A stretch of 52,101 nucleotides of DNA. Source: Flavobacteriaceae bacterium (lineage in GTDB: Bacteria; Bacteroidota; Bacteroidia; Flavobacteriales; Flavobacteriaceae). Both the position numbers and the translations under genes were made by a program. The notes beneath the pieces are model-generated. The model was not told the DNA's origin, ran no database searches, and saw only the letters and a list, made by a program, of their open reading frames with translations. The stretch's first letter is position 1; the number at the start of each line of letters is the position of its first letter. The stretch is taken from positions 1 to 52,101 of the forward strand of contig NZDM01000002.1 in NCBI GenBank assembly GCA_002690085.1. Direction: 5' to 3'. Shown one piece after another: positions 27,701-33,150 of this stretch.

Positions 27701-28693
27701 AATTGAAGAATGGGCATCAGTCACTTTAAAACCAATAGAATAATTAGTTGTATTATTGTGAGTGTTATTTGAAGTATAAAGATTTACAGTTTTACTTGAA
27801 TTACTAGTAACACTAATAGAAGGTGCAGTGGTGTCTGATAGAGAGATTGATCCATATAAGATTGTACCAAACGTGGTTGTACCTACACCATTTCTGGCCG
27901 AAAACGAAACAGAAACACTAGTGTTAGATGCTGCAACAGTGCCATTAATAGTTAATGTGTAAATATATCTTGTAATGCCACTACCGATTGAAACAGATGT
28001 AGTAGAGACGAGACTACCTACCGATGCAGACGCAGAAACATTTGATATACCGGACTGTAGATCTCTTACATCCCAATACATAACTCTACTGACAGTTGAT
28101 CCAGAGCCAGAGCCAGCTGGAAGCGTAAATGTATTACCATCTGTCCATGCTGCTGAAATGTGCTCAGGGCCACTTGAATCAATATTGTTAGTAATTTGAC
28201 AAGAAACACTAAAAAAGTTTGTATGAATTGTACCTGTTGGACTTCTCACCTGAGTGTACATTATAAAACTTTCATTTTGTCCATAACTTGGTACTTCATT
28301 ATCTCCCAAAACAATTGGAATTGTTGTAGAGGAGATGTATGAACTAGTGTTTAATGAGACCCAGCTTGAGGATCTCCATCCTGACTTATTGGTATATGCA
28401 CGCGCAGTCCAACCACTCCCTAGAAGACTAGCTTCTTCGAGTGTGACAGACACATTTGTGGTTGGATCTGTGCCAGTTAAACTAGACAGGATAAGGTGGT
28501 TGTTCGAAGGACTCCAGGACATTCCAACAAAGAGGGGTGTTGCCTCGGCTGGAGGTGGAATAATAGTGCCCCCACCTGGACCGCCGATGCTGCCGCCGCC
28601 ATCGTCGATGACGCCGGGCCCATCATCAATGATGAGGTCGTCACCTGGAAAACCGCCGCCGCCGCCGGGTTCGCGAATCGGAAAACGAAACAT
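12779..28693 (-). CDS. Giant 5,304-residue repeat protein with Ig/cadherin-like domains and a LamG-like domain
   Basis: The frame opens at a TTG at 28729, but the first ATG is 28693, giving 5,304 residues. After a short Gly/Asp/Pro-rich N-terminus there are about 36 repeats of roughly 100-140 residues. Each is bounded by a D-x-x-x-P-x-I-type linker (DTTAPSISV, IDNVAPVIS, DDVAPTIS), has alternating beta-strand composition and ends with sequence like T-x-T-A-x-D-x-x-G-N, as in extracellular bacterial Ig/cadherin-like domains. Around residues 3790-3990 (bases about 16730-17330) a concanavalin/LamG-like domain interrupts the array, suggesting glycan binding. The C-terminus (12779-14000) is a non-repeat domain. 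There is no signal peptide. A virion fibre or attachment protein is the best inference. Confidence 0.85.
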   Translation of the reverse strand: MFRFPIREPGGGGGFPGDDLIIDDGPGVIDDGGGSIGGPGGGTIIPPPAEATPLFVGMSWSPSNNHLILSSLTGTDPTTNVSVTLEEASLLGSGWTARAYTNKSGWRSSSWVSLNTSSYISSTTIPIVLGDNEVPSYGQNESFIMYTQVRSPTGTIHTNFFSVSCQITNNIDSSGPEHISAAWTDGNTFTLPAGSGSGSTVSRVMYWDVRDLQSGISNVSASASVGSLVSTTSVSIGSGITRYIYTLTINGTVAASNTSVSVSFSARNGVGTTTFGTILYGSISLSDTTAPSISVTSNSSKTVNLYTSNNTHNNTTNYSIGFKVTDAHSSISSVTVTGNNSTATNTLGTLTNHGSGNYSQAVSVPASNASLGGSASYTYTIRATDSSGNIGSATASFTLNRYDNSAPTASVSGNTSTITFNTSNGTSQTSYKSVSFAWSDHSNIDTGSIQIEKVGGKGYWSHGSWSGNTYSGRWNVSQSSISVESSSTETFRAKVRDTHGNQGTSSNFQFSFANNDNVSPSISVQNVSSHTFYSSSSGTTTQTGYVWWSASDSHSSISSASASKIGSSSYISSVGSTNSTSENGAQYKTSYVIVRSVGFGSSYTTRGSLIRLLVSDAGGNQRTHDVGVSLRYIDNVNPYFNAPAAKYHTFYTSQGNSATANMSVTVPVADAHSGIASGTVVKKSGSSNWSSPTSVSLSGGNLSFTIPLSASVLSANSSYVSQTVTMTITDNAGRSVSEDWTGYVRRIDNTGPSISGPSSITDYHFTTTGSSSISRNVDFTVSDAHNSIDTNSFSVYIEPNTYITTSGVSHVSGNTYRYTVTVPRSGKSIHTSSTDFGFTRVTVEDNYDNSSSLTTTHYGTHKDTTRPSINNAQMSGRFDFTTSSFSTTSITRNLTFSCSDAHSSLNSASITTSSAQVSIGSVNRSGNNYTVPITLTRAGLTSDHGATVVINVSDSAGNAAIAKTVALAGSYVDNKGPVFGTTSISGGSTAAFLLSSGTNSISRVVTIPVSDEIQLNTFSVQTLGSAKCSISGLNNISSTSDDLQFTVTFDKSDYSLESSQTESVRVTAYDTSNQSNFKDVSFTVKYDDDVAPTISSASTISVDFVQSNSQSSKTVTHSFSVADSGVGPNAPTVSGALAGSVSHAGGLNYTVPITVQRSAFTHYAGYQNVGTITITVNDGAGNPKSQNVTVRAKLTDDVAPSLGTASPGNLSLDTTSSDHVRGITISVSDASGINSSSLEVTRVNGSGSVSGASYSSGNISFNVTTRPSDYTANNSYVYERFRIRIADVNGHMSAYRYVAYYVRVADATPPVLTLVQAPSFSLNQSGPSSSSSKVVIRATDAHSGINANSFRFIGLAPSDDDRLEGTATTQFNPTGNANEWEFDAVVGNTGVVGLESIHGVVIVEDNAGNSSSIQIPIDIPIIDNVAPVISNVSYLSNVNVYSSNNREQSVNVTFTVTDTAEVIPGNQVVVTKTSNGPVAQATVVQGVSRSGTTYTLPIIVKASALGHNQTETLSYNIIARDSVPNLSQVTSISFTVKVIDNIDPVVTKTGSIPDFTLNNTTNTSRTVTATFSISDDVTSAGNLSLSATSGWGVSKNGGTVTLSKNFTHASGVSGSQSVTLTATDSAGRSDSASDSFVISRFSADLTDPEFVDVLISSNDGGKTRLDSNTQSAGIIISGKVIDTGTGIDASSLKIISSSNGTIAAGNTMSPTSYNPSTGQFTFVFTWNYNDLRWFDLWSNNGSVVFTEDFVMQVADNQGAPYTNYKQHTVTAQLIRDDVIAPSMIISSVKVNGSDVSSSNPIDITDRVNGDSNSGFTEAIEIKILAADSQTGLDSNSWSLTLRENNDPGYLTFLSANGGYNENDASPNGLTVTNDAGIEGGYKINMRFHAPQFIYGSLGSQAYGGSPYGNSDFTLTLSVSDHRGNTTIATAPIVINRIDGIAPTIGALQARSGSLNSITVSQSSTTYTHQIKVAASDSQSGIASVVMNNGYSADGTGTESGTLFYYFKRTYVWADIWNNNHPSTLSLTGVRATATDNQGNVSHSGSQNITVSAIDVVNPNIVSRSVTYTQIDLNTEDTTPITNHMVVTIRDDDHSGATVVAKKGGITKNLITVADNRFERVYSTSVVYDADQFSLGDTIENWTIEVTDSAGNKSTSSFPQITISKEDGTSPIISAVQLKMASTNLEMVSLPLNIASTTPVVLNAIVTVNDAHSSISSVVANVGGGVPVTKGATTGSGPFTIPLTFNPSAVGLHANNQNFIMSITVVATDSAGNSSNYVKSLPVVLNDYSPPTISNVTANNVVLNHDHNGSSDPPDQVIQLEADVSDVGSGLSSVVAKVTFNTGVIQQTNQMLSLVSAVSGHYIWRKTVSADQLIVNASPTNYSFQITATPILGIAANETKVATAQLIDNSPPRCMIVTKKMDNSVLTNNSNITIQSEVGAVSLKYILTAIERSTPIVLTSVRLNGLPVPYTVESNSNNSVTAVVNYTASMVLALTGGNYSQYAGMTVNMLVEDQHDNEVQVAASTINMEVNDNTDPIVVTQTAVSPSSITVNETSGAKTVTVTASFRDNEEGIHTGNTQIVDANGGNLQAGIVQSLDTALSNGGKDATVTAVLSFNYDTAGIQYGENVRSVRIRVGDVNGNVRLSDVVAFVVKRIDAVPPTISNVEVRINNNLTQTANISDNVQTASLAISAVVGDNKAVPVPLLRKNGATGIQATNFSSGYGQAYGGLYTWQFTIDEDDYNFGTTQDSYQLSVTDSDGLSAPTITKTVTVVKTDVIPPTITLLAVGAVELDANGNEGQSLLAAGNLVTLYTDPNGSQPHRARLKITAQVSDEGGLKTGSPFISGDIAGWSLLSGTPAGIYVWQKDVSSVTPGMLAINTTVNARDTSNIAGTPKTATFNIDTRDNTKPLISLFEMTGIVEVNEIPTITLRESSSSITQDATIKLRWSDNGTTVPPLVTITYGSPAIIAETLTASVTAAGENIYYKSFDYEDFTSSLPVGQIIPVTIGATVTDVAGNVRSQSLTARMELIDDSVPLINTYNLTGGTTSSNRGVLSFGNSGTYVFTSSGKANGNDRLYLEANVTAEDLRGIASIAVSSSPALSWVEVSTGTFRADIGYDDLGLYSTPYSYTITTVVTDNSGQSASASKTIAFSKIDDVIPVATLGSIVGLTNGKAILKSSDTSEKTLNVNINVNENTVGTMGGALLTGLGPGLAIHLTGVVHPAGSTNRVYSYDVTLDRSDYKFINLTDENLNNGRIDTEVLSFRINDAQGNSSGVTQIISIPVELEDDIAPTGSISTAADAEINGGVNKVNLTTNSAQDGHKVYVYANFFENQTDIDPATIGIVSGSAHLTFNKSYDSVLKRATFNATVTSAFYSSLTQYDSYENKTFTVTGKDYADNSVTMSISIGFKRSDVLPPVINNFSLSDTSIIHLDEHISEEQKSIEVILSASVSDERGLSDQYVTYTKNGVLQPVRLPSVFQGPWSNLTFVSVKPDPFDPNASDDVYVFTLHSVDLNNQETTANATLTVEYDDINNPIIHNANFYENNSVITQKLISTNGHASQYGISETVQFKARLSDLGDDITQLTVALDENGLFSNAAISNISRVANEVIGGHNYAVFDVILTTGVSWGSSLQPITVLLTVTDRRGNSVNLTRNLNIAIADESPPVISSLSLQCFGSSGNNLVASGNPSHKAGNVRGELIVYDESGLDISSASLVSSDGRVFSNIGNQPSGTIDGRNATKITFNLAVNYDDPQFNLGANTLTATANIDDTAGQAATPVTSSCTIDKLDQLSPQILGLAFVEDNVTSVKDGAWAMYKIQGTGNANMQGQKSLSSWIVIDTTIPTSTANQVLLSVGGQEDEQTLIMAIKNHRFTVHAGLNKDETVRNKSALMSWDMRDGASSNPLHQFRGSTESVELALLVRLDIGVIMLYANGRLIAAEQAKERSFVAYGGSTPTLSVGNADPVASNRSVHADISGAWQGTISAFNIYDWSSGGSNKVAHESSVVVANVSDSKATANGKVVFANLDNEQTTLSFKENNVNSIDHVSTFANVSTFNKNIAYDQNLGDNTQDISYQASSTQNSNPHSSVPGAPNQYNDSETLTIRKVNTDEESPVINDLVITHETANGGPKILGASDIVTLGSSSTESILVTIAATDNAASGVADTESFSITVGGTTLSTTKLAGSGLQHRLVLDWETLNGISGPGHGDYTLAISAKVVDHAGNKSLAKNENLTIRAVDQEAPEITGAVFHTGGLVRTGDLEDNNLVINVSVSSASPSAEVDMTVRYTDNSHHLNGSAVSINPVGSVYAGGPGIWTGTTHAPRGFTVISSNALLGVYEARMKRTFVYSELSSKGSNQYRMDGLNQEGWTVTVTDGNNQSHSKNFTINVTVVDDVNPGVPSVSLSPATFVLNPGDQQHVVATITTADDNGIEVSGVELLSSMHSAGANDIAVLVGNAAILDATPANPHPANKKVFTAAFTVDYSDVTGTHSIAKEYKIGAKITDLANNSSLILDGARLVIEREDTEAPEIVYTKRYHYSANYNTYPALALNSGTYNVVNVSNTISQPDLRFTITDNDALNPATIKMHQSLPIEAISTNPALAVPAGGVYSGATEIAMNVVGGVYQPANPVSFNPASFSKFHRNGDGHSYYVWVRVQAEDMAQNKTELHIPFKVNKVDTADPSAVVSVNTTQRNGANEVNGVASGFVTHVANSIVRANLRSDSTHAVVQVRVVASDNDTVKAVGTAPTGSVIQASATGPVMIGGVSTYTIERVYAFNDNDHLGDRFIEDFNVIIEDETGNTRAHRIPVHINGQDVIAPSISITMTTEGNNGSTELKYPGDNLTIVVRAEITDAGSDVNVGTVQLVGASGYSSLGLVNGKYEWRKTVTWSNSVQLPLIVTESVSVQAEDNDGNARIVNGSLDYSMTSNLNMSLNAGRIYLEEDGAYGLITEASKAINPNTTYNVKFEWVIQDPNNLLAPNNSDVVITGASAPSLVGNVTKSGTAGLQTYTAIVAIDTNNMTKGQNNSISVQLTARDPYTQTRSYTLTQQFFVWDYETIDENNDYYIMYAANINPSITKLTDSNNQIKGYKMLAKSTAFSNVNPVQVNYPTGQVKVEARPFEIIKYAAGSNDVVESTESFKVEADVYADSNGTVDAEVILEDKTVTISYADDFTLAQLIYSNMDSSELTYQPPIDAATPDILSRTYGPQRLLGNPIINAVISARVVDQGLHSSSPPSVGIVDLQEITSSLDQIALRNGTFGQNDIMQEGDLLVLSGTAPYERKVTDIHGVEHTLVANQPMKLLLRQTTGAGII

Positions 28694-28732
28694 TATAATT
28701 ATAGGATAGACAATAAAACTAACCAACAAAAC

Positions 28733-28762
28733 TATTTATTACCAAAAAGGTAGTAATAAATA
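28733..28762 (-). terminator. 10-bp hairpin between two virion-type genes
   Basis: TATTTATTAC (28733-28742) pairs with GTAATAAATA (28753-28762) over a 10-base loop. It lies 30 bases past the stop of the minus-strand gene at 28792, a position expected for mimivirus-style 3'-end formation. Confidence 0.55.
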
Positions 28763-28791
28763 ATTTATGATTTAATTTTGATTAGATTTGC

Positions 28792-30126
28792 TTAAACAGT
28801 AAGAGCGGCCATACCCACACTCTGCAATACAGGGGCTGGTGCAGCCTCGGCATGCTTCAATACAGCGTAAACCTCCATGTTGTCAAGCATGTTGAATGCA
28901 GCAATGTTTCCGGTGTAACCGGCAGAAGTGAAAGCGTACTGGAAAGGAGTAACAGCCAAGCTGATATGAGCAGGGTTCTGCACAATGAACTTTTCTCCTG
29001 CAAGGATAGGCATCTCCTGTGCACGACCAGGAGCCTTTGCCAATTCACGCATGTAACCCGAAAAATCGGAATCTACTTTAAACTCCATCTGAGTTACAAT
29101 AATGGTGAAGACCTTAACGAGCTTAGAAGCACTATTCACGCCAGACTTGATTGCTGCAATCATACTTGCACCAACACTTCCAGCATCATTTTCACCACCA
29201 AGATTTGCTAGAGAGATATTAATATCAAAGTCATCAGCATCATTCTGTCCAGGAGCAGCAGCGTAGGATAGATTGACAAGATTCTGACCAGCAGTAGCTC
29301 CAGCAGCATTAACAGTCACATCCTGTGCAGTTGTGAAGTCTTCTTGGTTGAGAAGATTAATTGTAATAGAGTCGTGCTGTCCACCACCAAGAATAGATCC
29401 AGCAGGAGCGAAACTTGCTTCGGCGGAAAGAGCAGGACTGCCGTTTACGTTACTGCAGTTAAGGTTAAGTTGACCAAATAGAGTCATACCAATAACGGTT
29501 TTATCAGCCTTAACTTGGTAAGTAGCAGGATTACCAGTGGCTCCAATAGTGATCTGTTTGTCTGCAGCGTTAACAGAAGAAAGATGTGTGTCAAGATCAA
29601 TTAGCACTGCTCCAACTGGGAAGTTCACAGTGCTTAGAACACTTGAAGCAGCATCATAACTAGTCTTATCGGCATCTACACCTTGGCGAGCTACGTCCGA
29701 AAGAGCAGGCTTAAGATCAAGCAGATATTGAGAATCTGCAATGCGCTTTTGCGCATCGGCTTCCTTGGTAGGATCGTTAGTTAAAGTAATTCCGGTGAAT
29801 TGATAAGCATCATCATCAGTCTGGTCGGAACCATTGAAAGCAATGAACTTACGGAAATCGCATGTGACTTCAAGAGCAGCCTTGTGTTGCAACTGAACGA
29901 AGTTACCAGTGGAACGGGCAGTTTCACGAAGTCTAATTTCTAAGTCACGTACTTGACCTAGTTGTCCTTGAAGGAAATTGAGTGTGCTTTCGATTTGCAA
30001 TTCGAAAGAACCTGGGATACGAACAGCAGCTAGTGCGCTCGAAATAGGATCGGCGGGAGTAATAGAGCTTACAGCAACATTCGCCTCATTGCTGAGTAGT
30101 TGGTTTTGATCGGATAAATCAGCCAT
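28792..30126 (-). CDS. Probable virion protein, unknown family
   Basis: The frame extends upstream over the neighbouring gene, but the ATG at 30126 (MADLSDQNQLLSNEANVAVS) gives a 444-residue product that fits the gap. It has a short helical region (about residues 43-75, IESTLNFLQGQLGQVRDLEI) and then a long Ala/Gly/Ser/Asn-rich beta-type region with few charges, typical of abundant structural proteins. Codon use and GC content are higher than in neighbouring hypothetical genes, consistent with high expression. It sits between the giant repeat gene and another minus-strand gene, so all three may form a late structural block. No sequence family is recognised. Confidence 0.7.
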   Translation of the reverse strand: MADLSDQNQLLSNEANVAVSSITPADPISSALAAVRIPGSFELQIESTLNFLQGQLGQVRDLEIRLRETARSTGNFVQLQHKAALEVTCDFRKFIAFNGSDQTDDDAYQFTGITLTNDPTKEADAQKRIADSQYLLDLKPALSDVARQGVDADKTSYDAASSVLSTVNFPVGAVLIDLDTHLSSVNAADKQITIGATGNPATYQVKADKTVIGMTLFGQLNLNCSNVNGSPALSAEASFAPAGSILGGGQHDSITINLLNQEDFTTAQDVTVNAAGATAGQNLVNLSYAAAPGQNDADDFDINISLANLGGENDAGSVGASMIAAIKSGVNSASKLVKVFTIIVTQMEFKVDSDFSGYMRELAKAPGRAQEMPILAGEKFIVQNPAHISLAVTPFQYAFTSAGYTGNIAAFNMLDNMEVYAVLKHAEAAPAPVLQSVGMAALTV

Positions 30127-30148
30127 TATAACATATATTTGGAAAAAA

Positions 30149-31459
30149 TCATTCACAAATATTTTTACGGGTTTTGTTATTTTTAGATTTACAACTTTTT
30201 TTTCGCGTTGTGGAACATGTGGGGAAGTAATAATTACGTTTTTCTGGTTCACAAATCTCTGTACAAGAATTATCCTTAATTGGACGCGTCGGTAGTTTAT
30301 GAGGAACAATAGAAAGTCTATCAATAATACGTTGTGCATCACTGCCTGTAGCCTGTGCTAAAGAATCAAGATCGAATGAGATATTGGTAGTTGCCATAGA
30401 AATAGATCCTTGAACCATCATCATTCTTTCTAAAACATTTGGATAGGGGATAATACCTGGTCTTCTAGCTGGAGCACAATTTTTAAAACGCTCAATTTTT
30501 GTATCTAAATTAAAGCGATTTGCATCGTATCTTCTACATAATACTTGATCAATATCAGTTATTGTCAGATTAAAGGTACCTTTTAAAACAGAATGATCTC
30601 CATGTTGTTGCTTCCATTCATCTAAAAACTCGTCTCTTTTTCTAATAATTTGTAATTGTTCCTTTCCGATCTCAATTTCTTCTAATTCATCTGTTGTCAA
30701 TAATTCCTCATTTTCTTTTATTTCTAACCATTGTCCTAGCGTTAGAGAGAGATCGTGTTTTACTAAAAATCTATCTAAAAATCTTGTCATGTCTTCTGTA
30801 ATATCATTTTTTGATGTATATAATCCAGACTGTTCTAGTAATTTTTTTAAACGCATGTAATATTTTGCAGTGGGTTCATTAGGGAATAAAAAGGCAAGCA
30901 TTGTAAGGTCGGGCTGAAATTGAGCCATAATGTATCTAGGATCTTTAAATTGGGCAACTTCAACCTTTGCTGTACCAGCTACACCATCCTCACCTTCATA
31001 GCCAGATAAAATACTAATTTTTGTATTCAGCATATAAATATTCATAATTAGACCTTGAATAGTGCTTTCAATTTGTGTAGCCATTGCACTATTTTGTAAG
31101 TTCAATAAGAAATATTGTGATGCATCTTTTCTTACCAAGGTCATGGCATTTGTGATAAAGTTAATCTGAGCAATTAAATCAGGACTAATATTTTTAAGAC
31201 GCTCTTTTTCTCCTTCAAAAAACTCTAATATATCACAATAAACTGTATCAGGATCAACATTAAATGGATCATCAAAGTAAGGTTGAAAAAACTTTTCATT
31301 AATTTTATTCATCTCGTCTACATAAGCTACACCATCATTAACAGGATCAGGCATTTCAGGACAACAAAATCTAATTATTTTATTTAAATGACCTGTTCTA
31401 TATACCCTGCAACAATTCTCTAATCCAATTGCGCTTCGAGAAACTATAGTCTTAGGCAT
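30149..31459 (-). CDS. Unknown protein, possibly virion-associated, with basic Cys-containing tail
   Basis: The 436-residue protein is mainly helical and shows no recognised domain. The N-terminal region contains Cys pairs (ENCCRV, FCCPEMPD). The middle holds long helices (DPDTVYCDILEFFEGEKERL). The last 45 residues contain four Cys and a Lys/Arg-rich end (TTRKKSCKSKNNKTRKN). It lies 22 bases upstream of the probable virion gene on the same strand, so it may share late expression with it and with the giant repeat gene. Its Glu-Phe and Lys-Phe pairs use GAG and AAG. Confidence 0.65.
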   Translation of the reverse strand: MPKTIVSRSAIGLENCCRVYRTGHLNKIIRFCCPEMPDPVNDGVAYVDEMNKINEKFFQPYFDDPFNVDPDTVYCDILEFFEGEKERLKNISPDLIAQINFITNAMTLVRKDASQYFLLNLQNSAMATQIESTIQGLIMNIYMLNTKISILSGYEGEDGVAGTAKVEVAQFKDPRYIMAQFQPDLTMLAFLFPNEPTAKYYMRLKKLLEQSGLYTSKNDITEDMTRFLDRFLVKHDLSLTLGQWLEIKENEELLTTDELEEIEIGKEQLQIIRKRDEFLDEWKQQHGDHSVLKGTFNLTITDIDQVLCRRYDANRFNLDTKIERFKNCAPARRPGIIPYPNVLERMMMVQGSISMATTNISFDLDSLAQATGSDAQRIIDRLSIVPHKLPTRPIKDNSCTEICEPEKRNYYFPTCSTTRKKSCKSKNNKTRKNICE

Positions 31460-31510
31460 AAATTATGCTGAGAGTAAAACATTTTAAAAGAATAGTATAT
31501 AATTTAAGTA

Positions 31511-33115
31511 ATGATGTACTTTGCAGTTGAAATGCAGAAGCACGATAGAGCAGCTTTATTGGCTTTGACTTTATCAATGCACTTAACTATGAAAGGTGTT
31601 AAGTTAGTATTAGCTTGTTCAGAAGAAACATTTAATTATGTAACAGAGTTCTATCCATTTGATTTAGAAATCATACATTACAATATTGATCAGGATCGTT
31701 GCATTCCTACTCAATCACTTAAAAATCTTAGAGATGTTATGGTTCATGTTCACAAAACAGATGATAAAGCAGTTTATATTTCACCACTTATTTATGTTAT
31801 CAAAGATCTTTCAACAATTATTGAAAAAACCTCTAATCATGGCATTGTTTGTGTGAAAAGAGATGTTGATCTTAATAGTGAACCAGCTAGTTATCCTCTT
31901 GTTTTAATGGTACTTAATAAAGATGGAGGAGCTCTAGAAGCAATTGATAGTTATTTGTCAGATAATGAAAATGTGCTATTAGAAGCTCAAGAAAAACTTG
32001 ATGAAATCGGGTTTGCTAATGATGATTCTAGTTCTGAAGAAATTGATAAAATTGGTGCGGCTAGATCTTTAGCCCTGCAACCAGTATCTTTAATTTCTCA
32101 AAACTTTTTGGCAAAATTAGTATCACAAAAAGATCTTGTTACCCACTTTGAAGAACCTATTTACATTGATATGTTCAATTTCTTTGCTGCCGATGGTAGT
32201 TGGAAAATGAGTGAAATTGGTGTTGGAGCCGATATAAAGATTTCTAAAAATGGCTTGCCTATTCATATTGCAGCATCAAGTCCTGACATTAGAGGTATTC
32301 CAGCTAGTATTATTAGAGATGCAGTTCCCTTGCTAGAAAATATTGAAACTATATGTTGTTTTAATGACCCTAGGTTACATCTTTGTCAAAATATAAATCT
32401 TGATCTATCTGCCAACCGAATTATTATCTATGGTCCTAAGAAAGATTTACTAGGTGATTGGTCCAGAAAATGCAACCCAGATTTTTCTATTTTTATCGTA
32501 CAACTGATTTCAAGAAGCAATTATCTTAATTATAGACAAAATGTAACACCTGATTATTATAGAACAGGATACTCTGTACTTTATGACCATGGCAATTCAT
32601 CGCTTATTAAAGGAGATATGTTTTCAGGACAATTAGATATTGCTTTACTTTTCAACTATGACTCAAAAGTTATTTCTGATCTTGAAGGTAAGTATAAATA
32701 TGTAGGTATTTACACACCGTATATTCTTATTCTTGAACTATTTGATAAGGACAAAGAAAAGACAAATGAAACCTTTACTTTTGACGAGAACAAAAAAGTT
32801 CATAGCAACGAAACGGATTATATGGCGTATCTTGAGGATTTATCAAGTTACAAGTTCTCGAAAATATCAGATTCAACTAGTAAAGCACATGTTGTTGATT
32901 GTATGAAACTTGGCGTTGTTCCTATTGTAGAGGAAGGATGCACACTACTTGAGATTGGTGATCTCGTAGCAGGTGATGAAAGTTGGGAAGTAAAGTCAAA
33001 GAAATGTAAGGACTATTTTTCCAATAATCTTACTGCATCTGTTATGGCCAAAAAACTAGTATATGCTCTAGTTGAGTTTCAGCCTCCTCCGCCTCAGCCA
33101 AAGAAAAAAGATTAA
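31511..33115 (+). CDS. Unknown 534-residue protein, possibly glycosyltransferase-like
   Basis: The N-terminus (MMYFAVEMQKHDRAALLALT, then GVKLVLACSEETF) has the alternating strand-helix pattern of an alpha/beta enzyme and reads like the start of a GT-B or GT-A glycosyltransferase. The C-terminal half contains further alpha/beta sequence with acidic loops. No DxD or nucleotide-sugar signature is clear enough to assign a reaction. The product ends in a short PPPPQPKKKD tail. It converges with the virion-protein gene at 33148 and the two share the hairpin at 33113-33150. The glycosyltransferase idea is weak inference from fold appearance only. Confidence 0.6.
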   Translation: MMYFAVEMQKHDRAALLALTLSMHLTMKGVKLVLACSEETFNYVTEFYPFDLEIIHYNIDQDRCIPTQSLKNLRDVMVHVHKTDDKAVYISPLIYVIKDLSTIIEKTSNHGIVCVKRDVDLNSEPASYPLVLMVLNKDGGALEAIDSYLSDNENVLLEAQEKLDEIGFANDDSSSEEIDKIGAARSLALQPVSLISQNFLAKLVSQKDLVTHFEEPIYIDMFNFFAADGSWKMSEIGVGADIKISKNGLPIHIAASSPDIRGIPASIIRDAVPLLENIETICCFNDPRLHLCQNINLDLSANRIIIYGPKKDLLGDWSRKCNPDFSIFIVQLISRSNYLNYRQNVTPDYYRTGYSVLYDHGNSSLIKGDMFSGQLDIALLFNYDSKVISDLEGKYKYVGIYTPYILILELFDKDKEKTNETFTFDENKKVHSNETDYMAYLEDLSSYKFSKISDSTSKAHVVDCMKLGVVPIVEEGCTLLEIGDLVAGDESWEVKSKKCKDYFSNNLTASVMAKKLVYALVEFQPPPPQPKKKD

Positions 33116-33150
33116 TCATTTACTGTAATTTAATTAACAATAAATGATTA
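33113..33150. terminator. Bidirectional hairpin between convergent genes
   Basis: TAATCATTTA (33113-33122) and TAAATGATTA (33141-33150) form a perfect 10-base stem. The arms overlap the stop codons of both convergent genes, so one hairpin could define both 3' ends. Confidence 0.6.

Noticed and set aside
12779..28693. Many plus-strand frames of 60-120 codons within the giant gene
   Set aside because: They lie antisense to one uninterrupted repeat-coding frame, lack domains or promoters, and follow from its Ser/Thr/Val-rich codon pattern.
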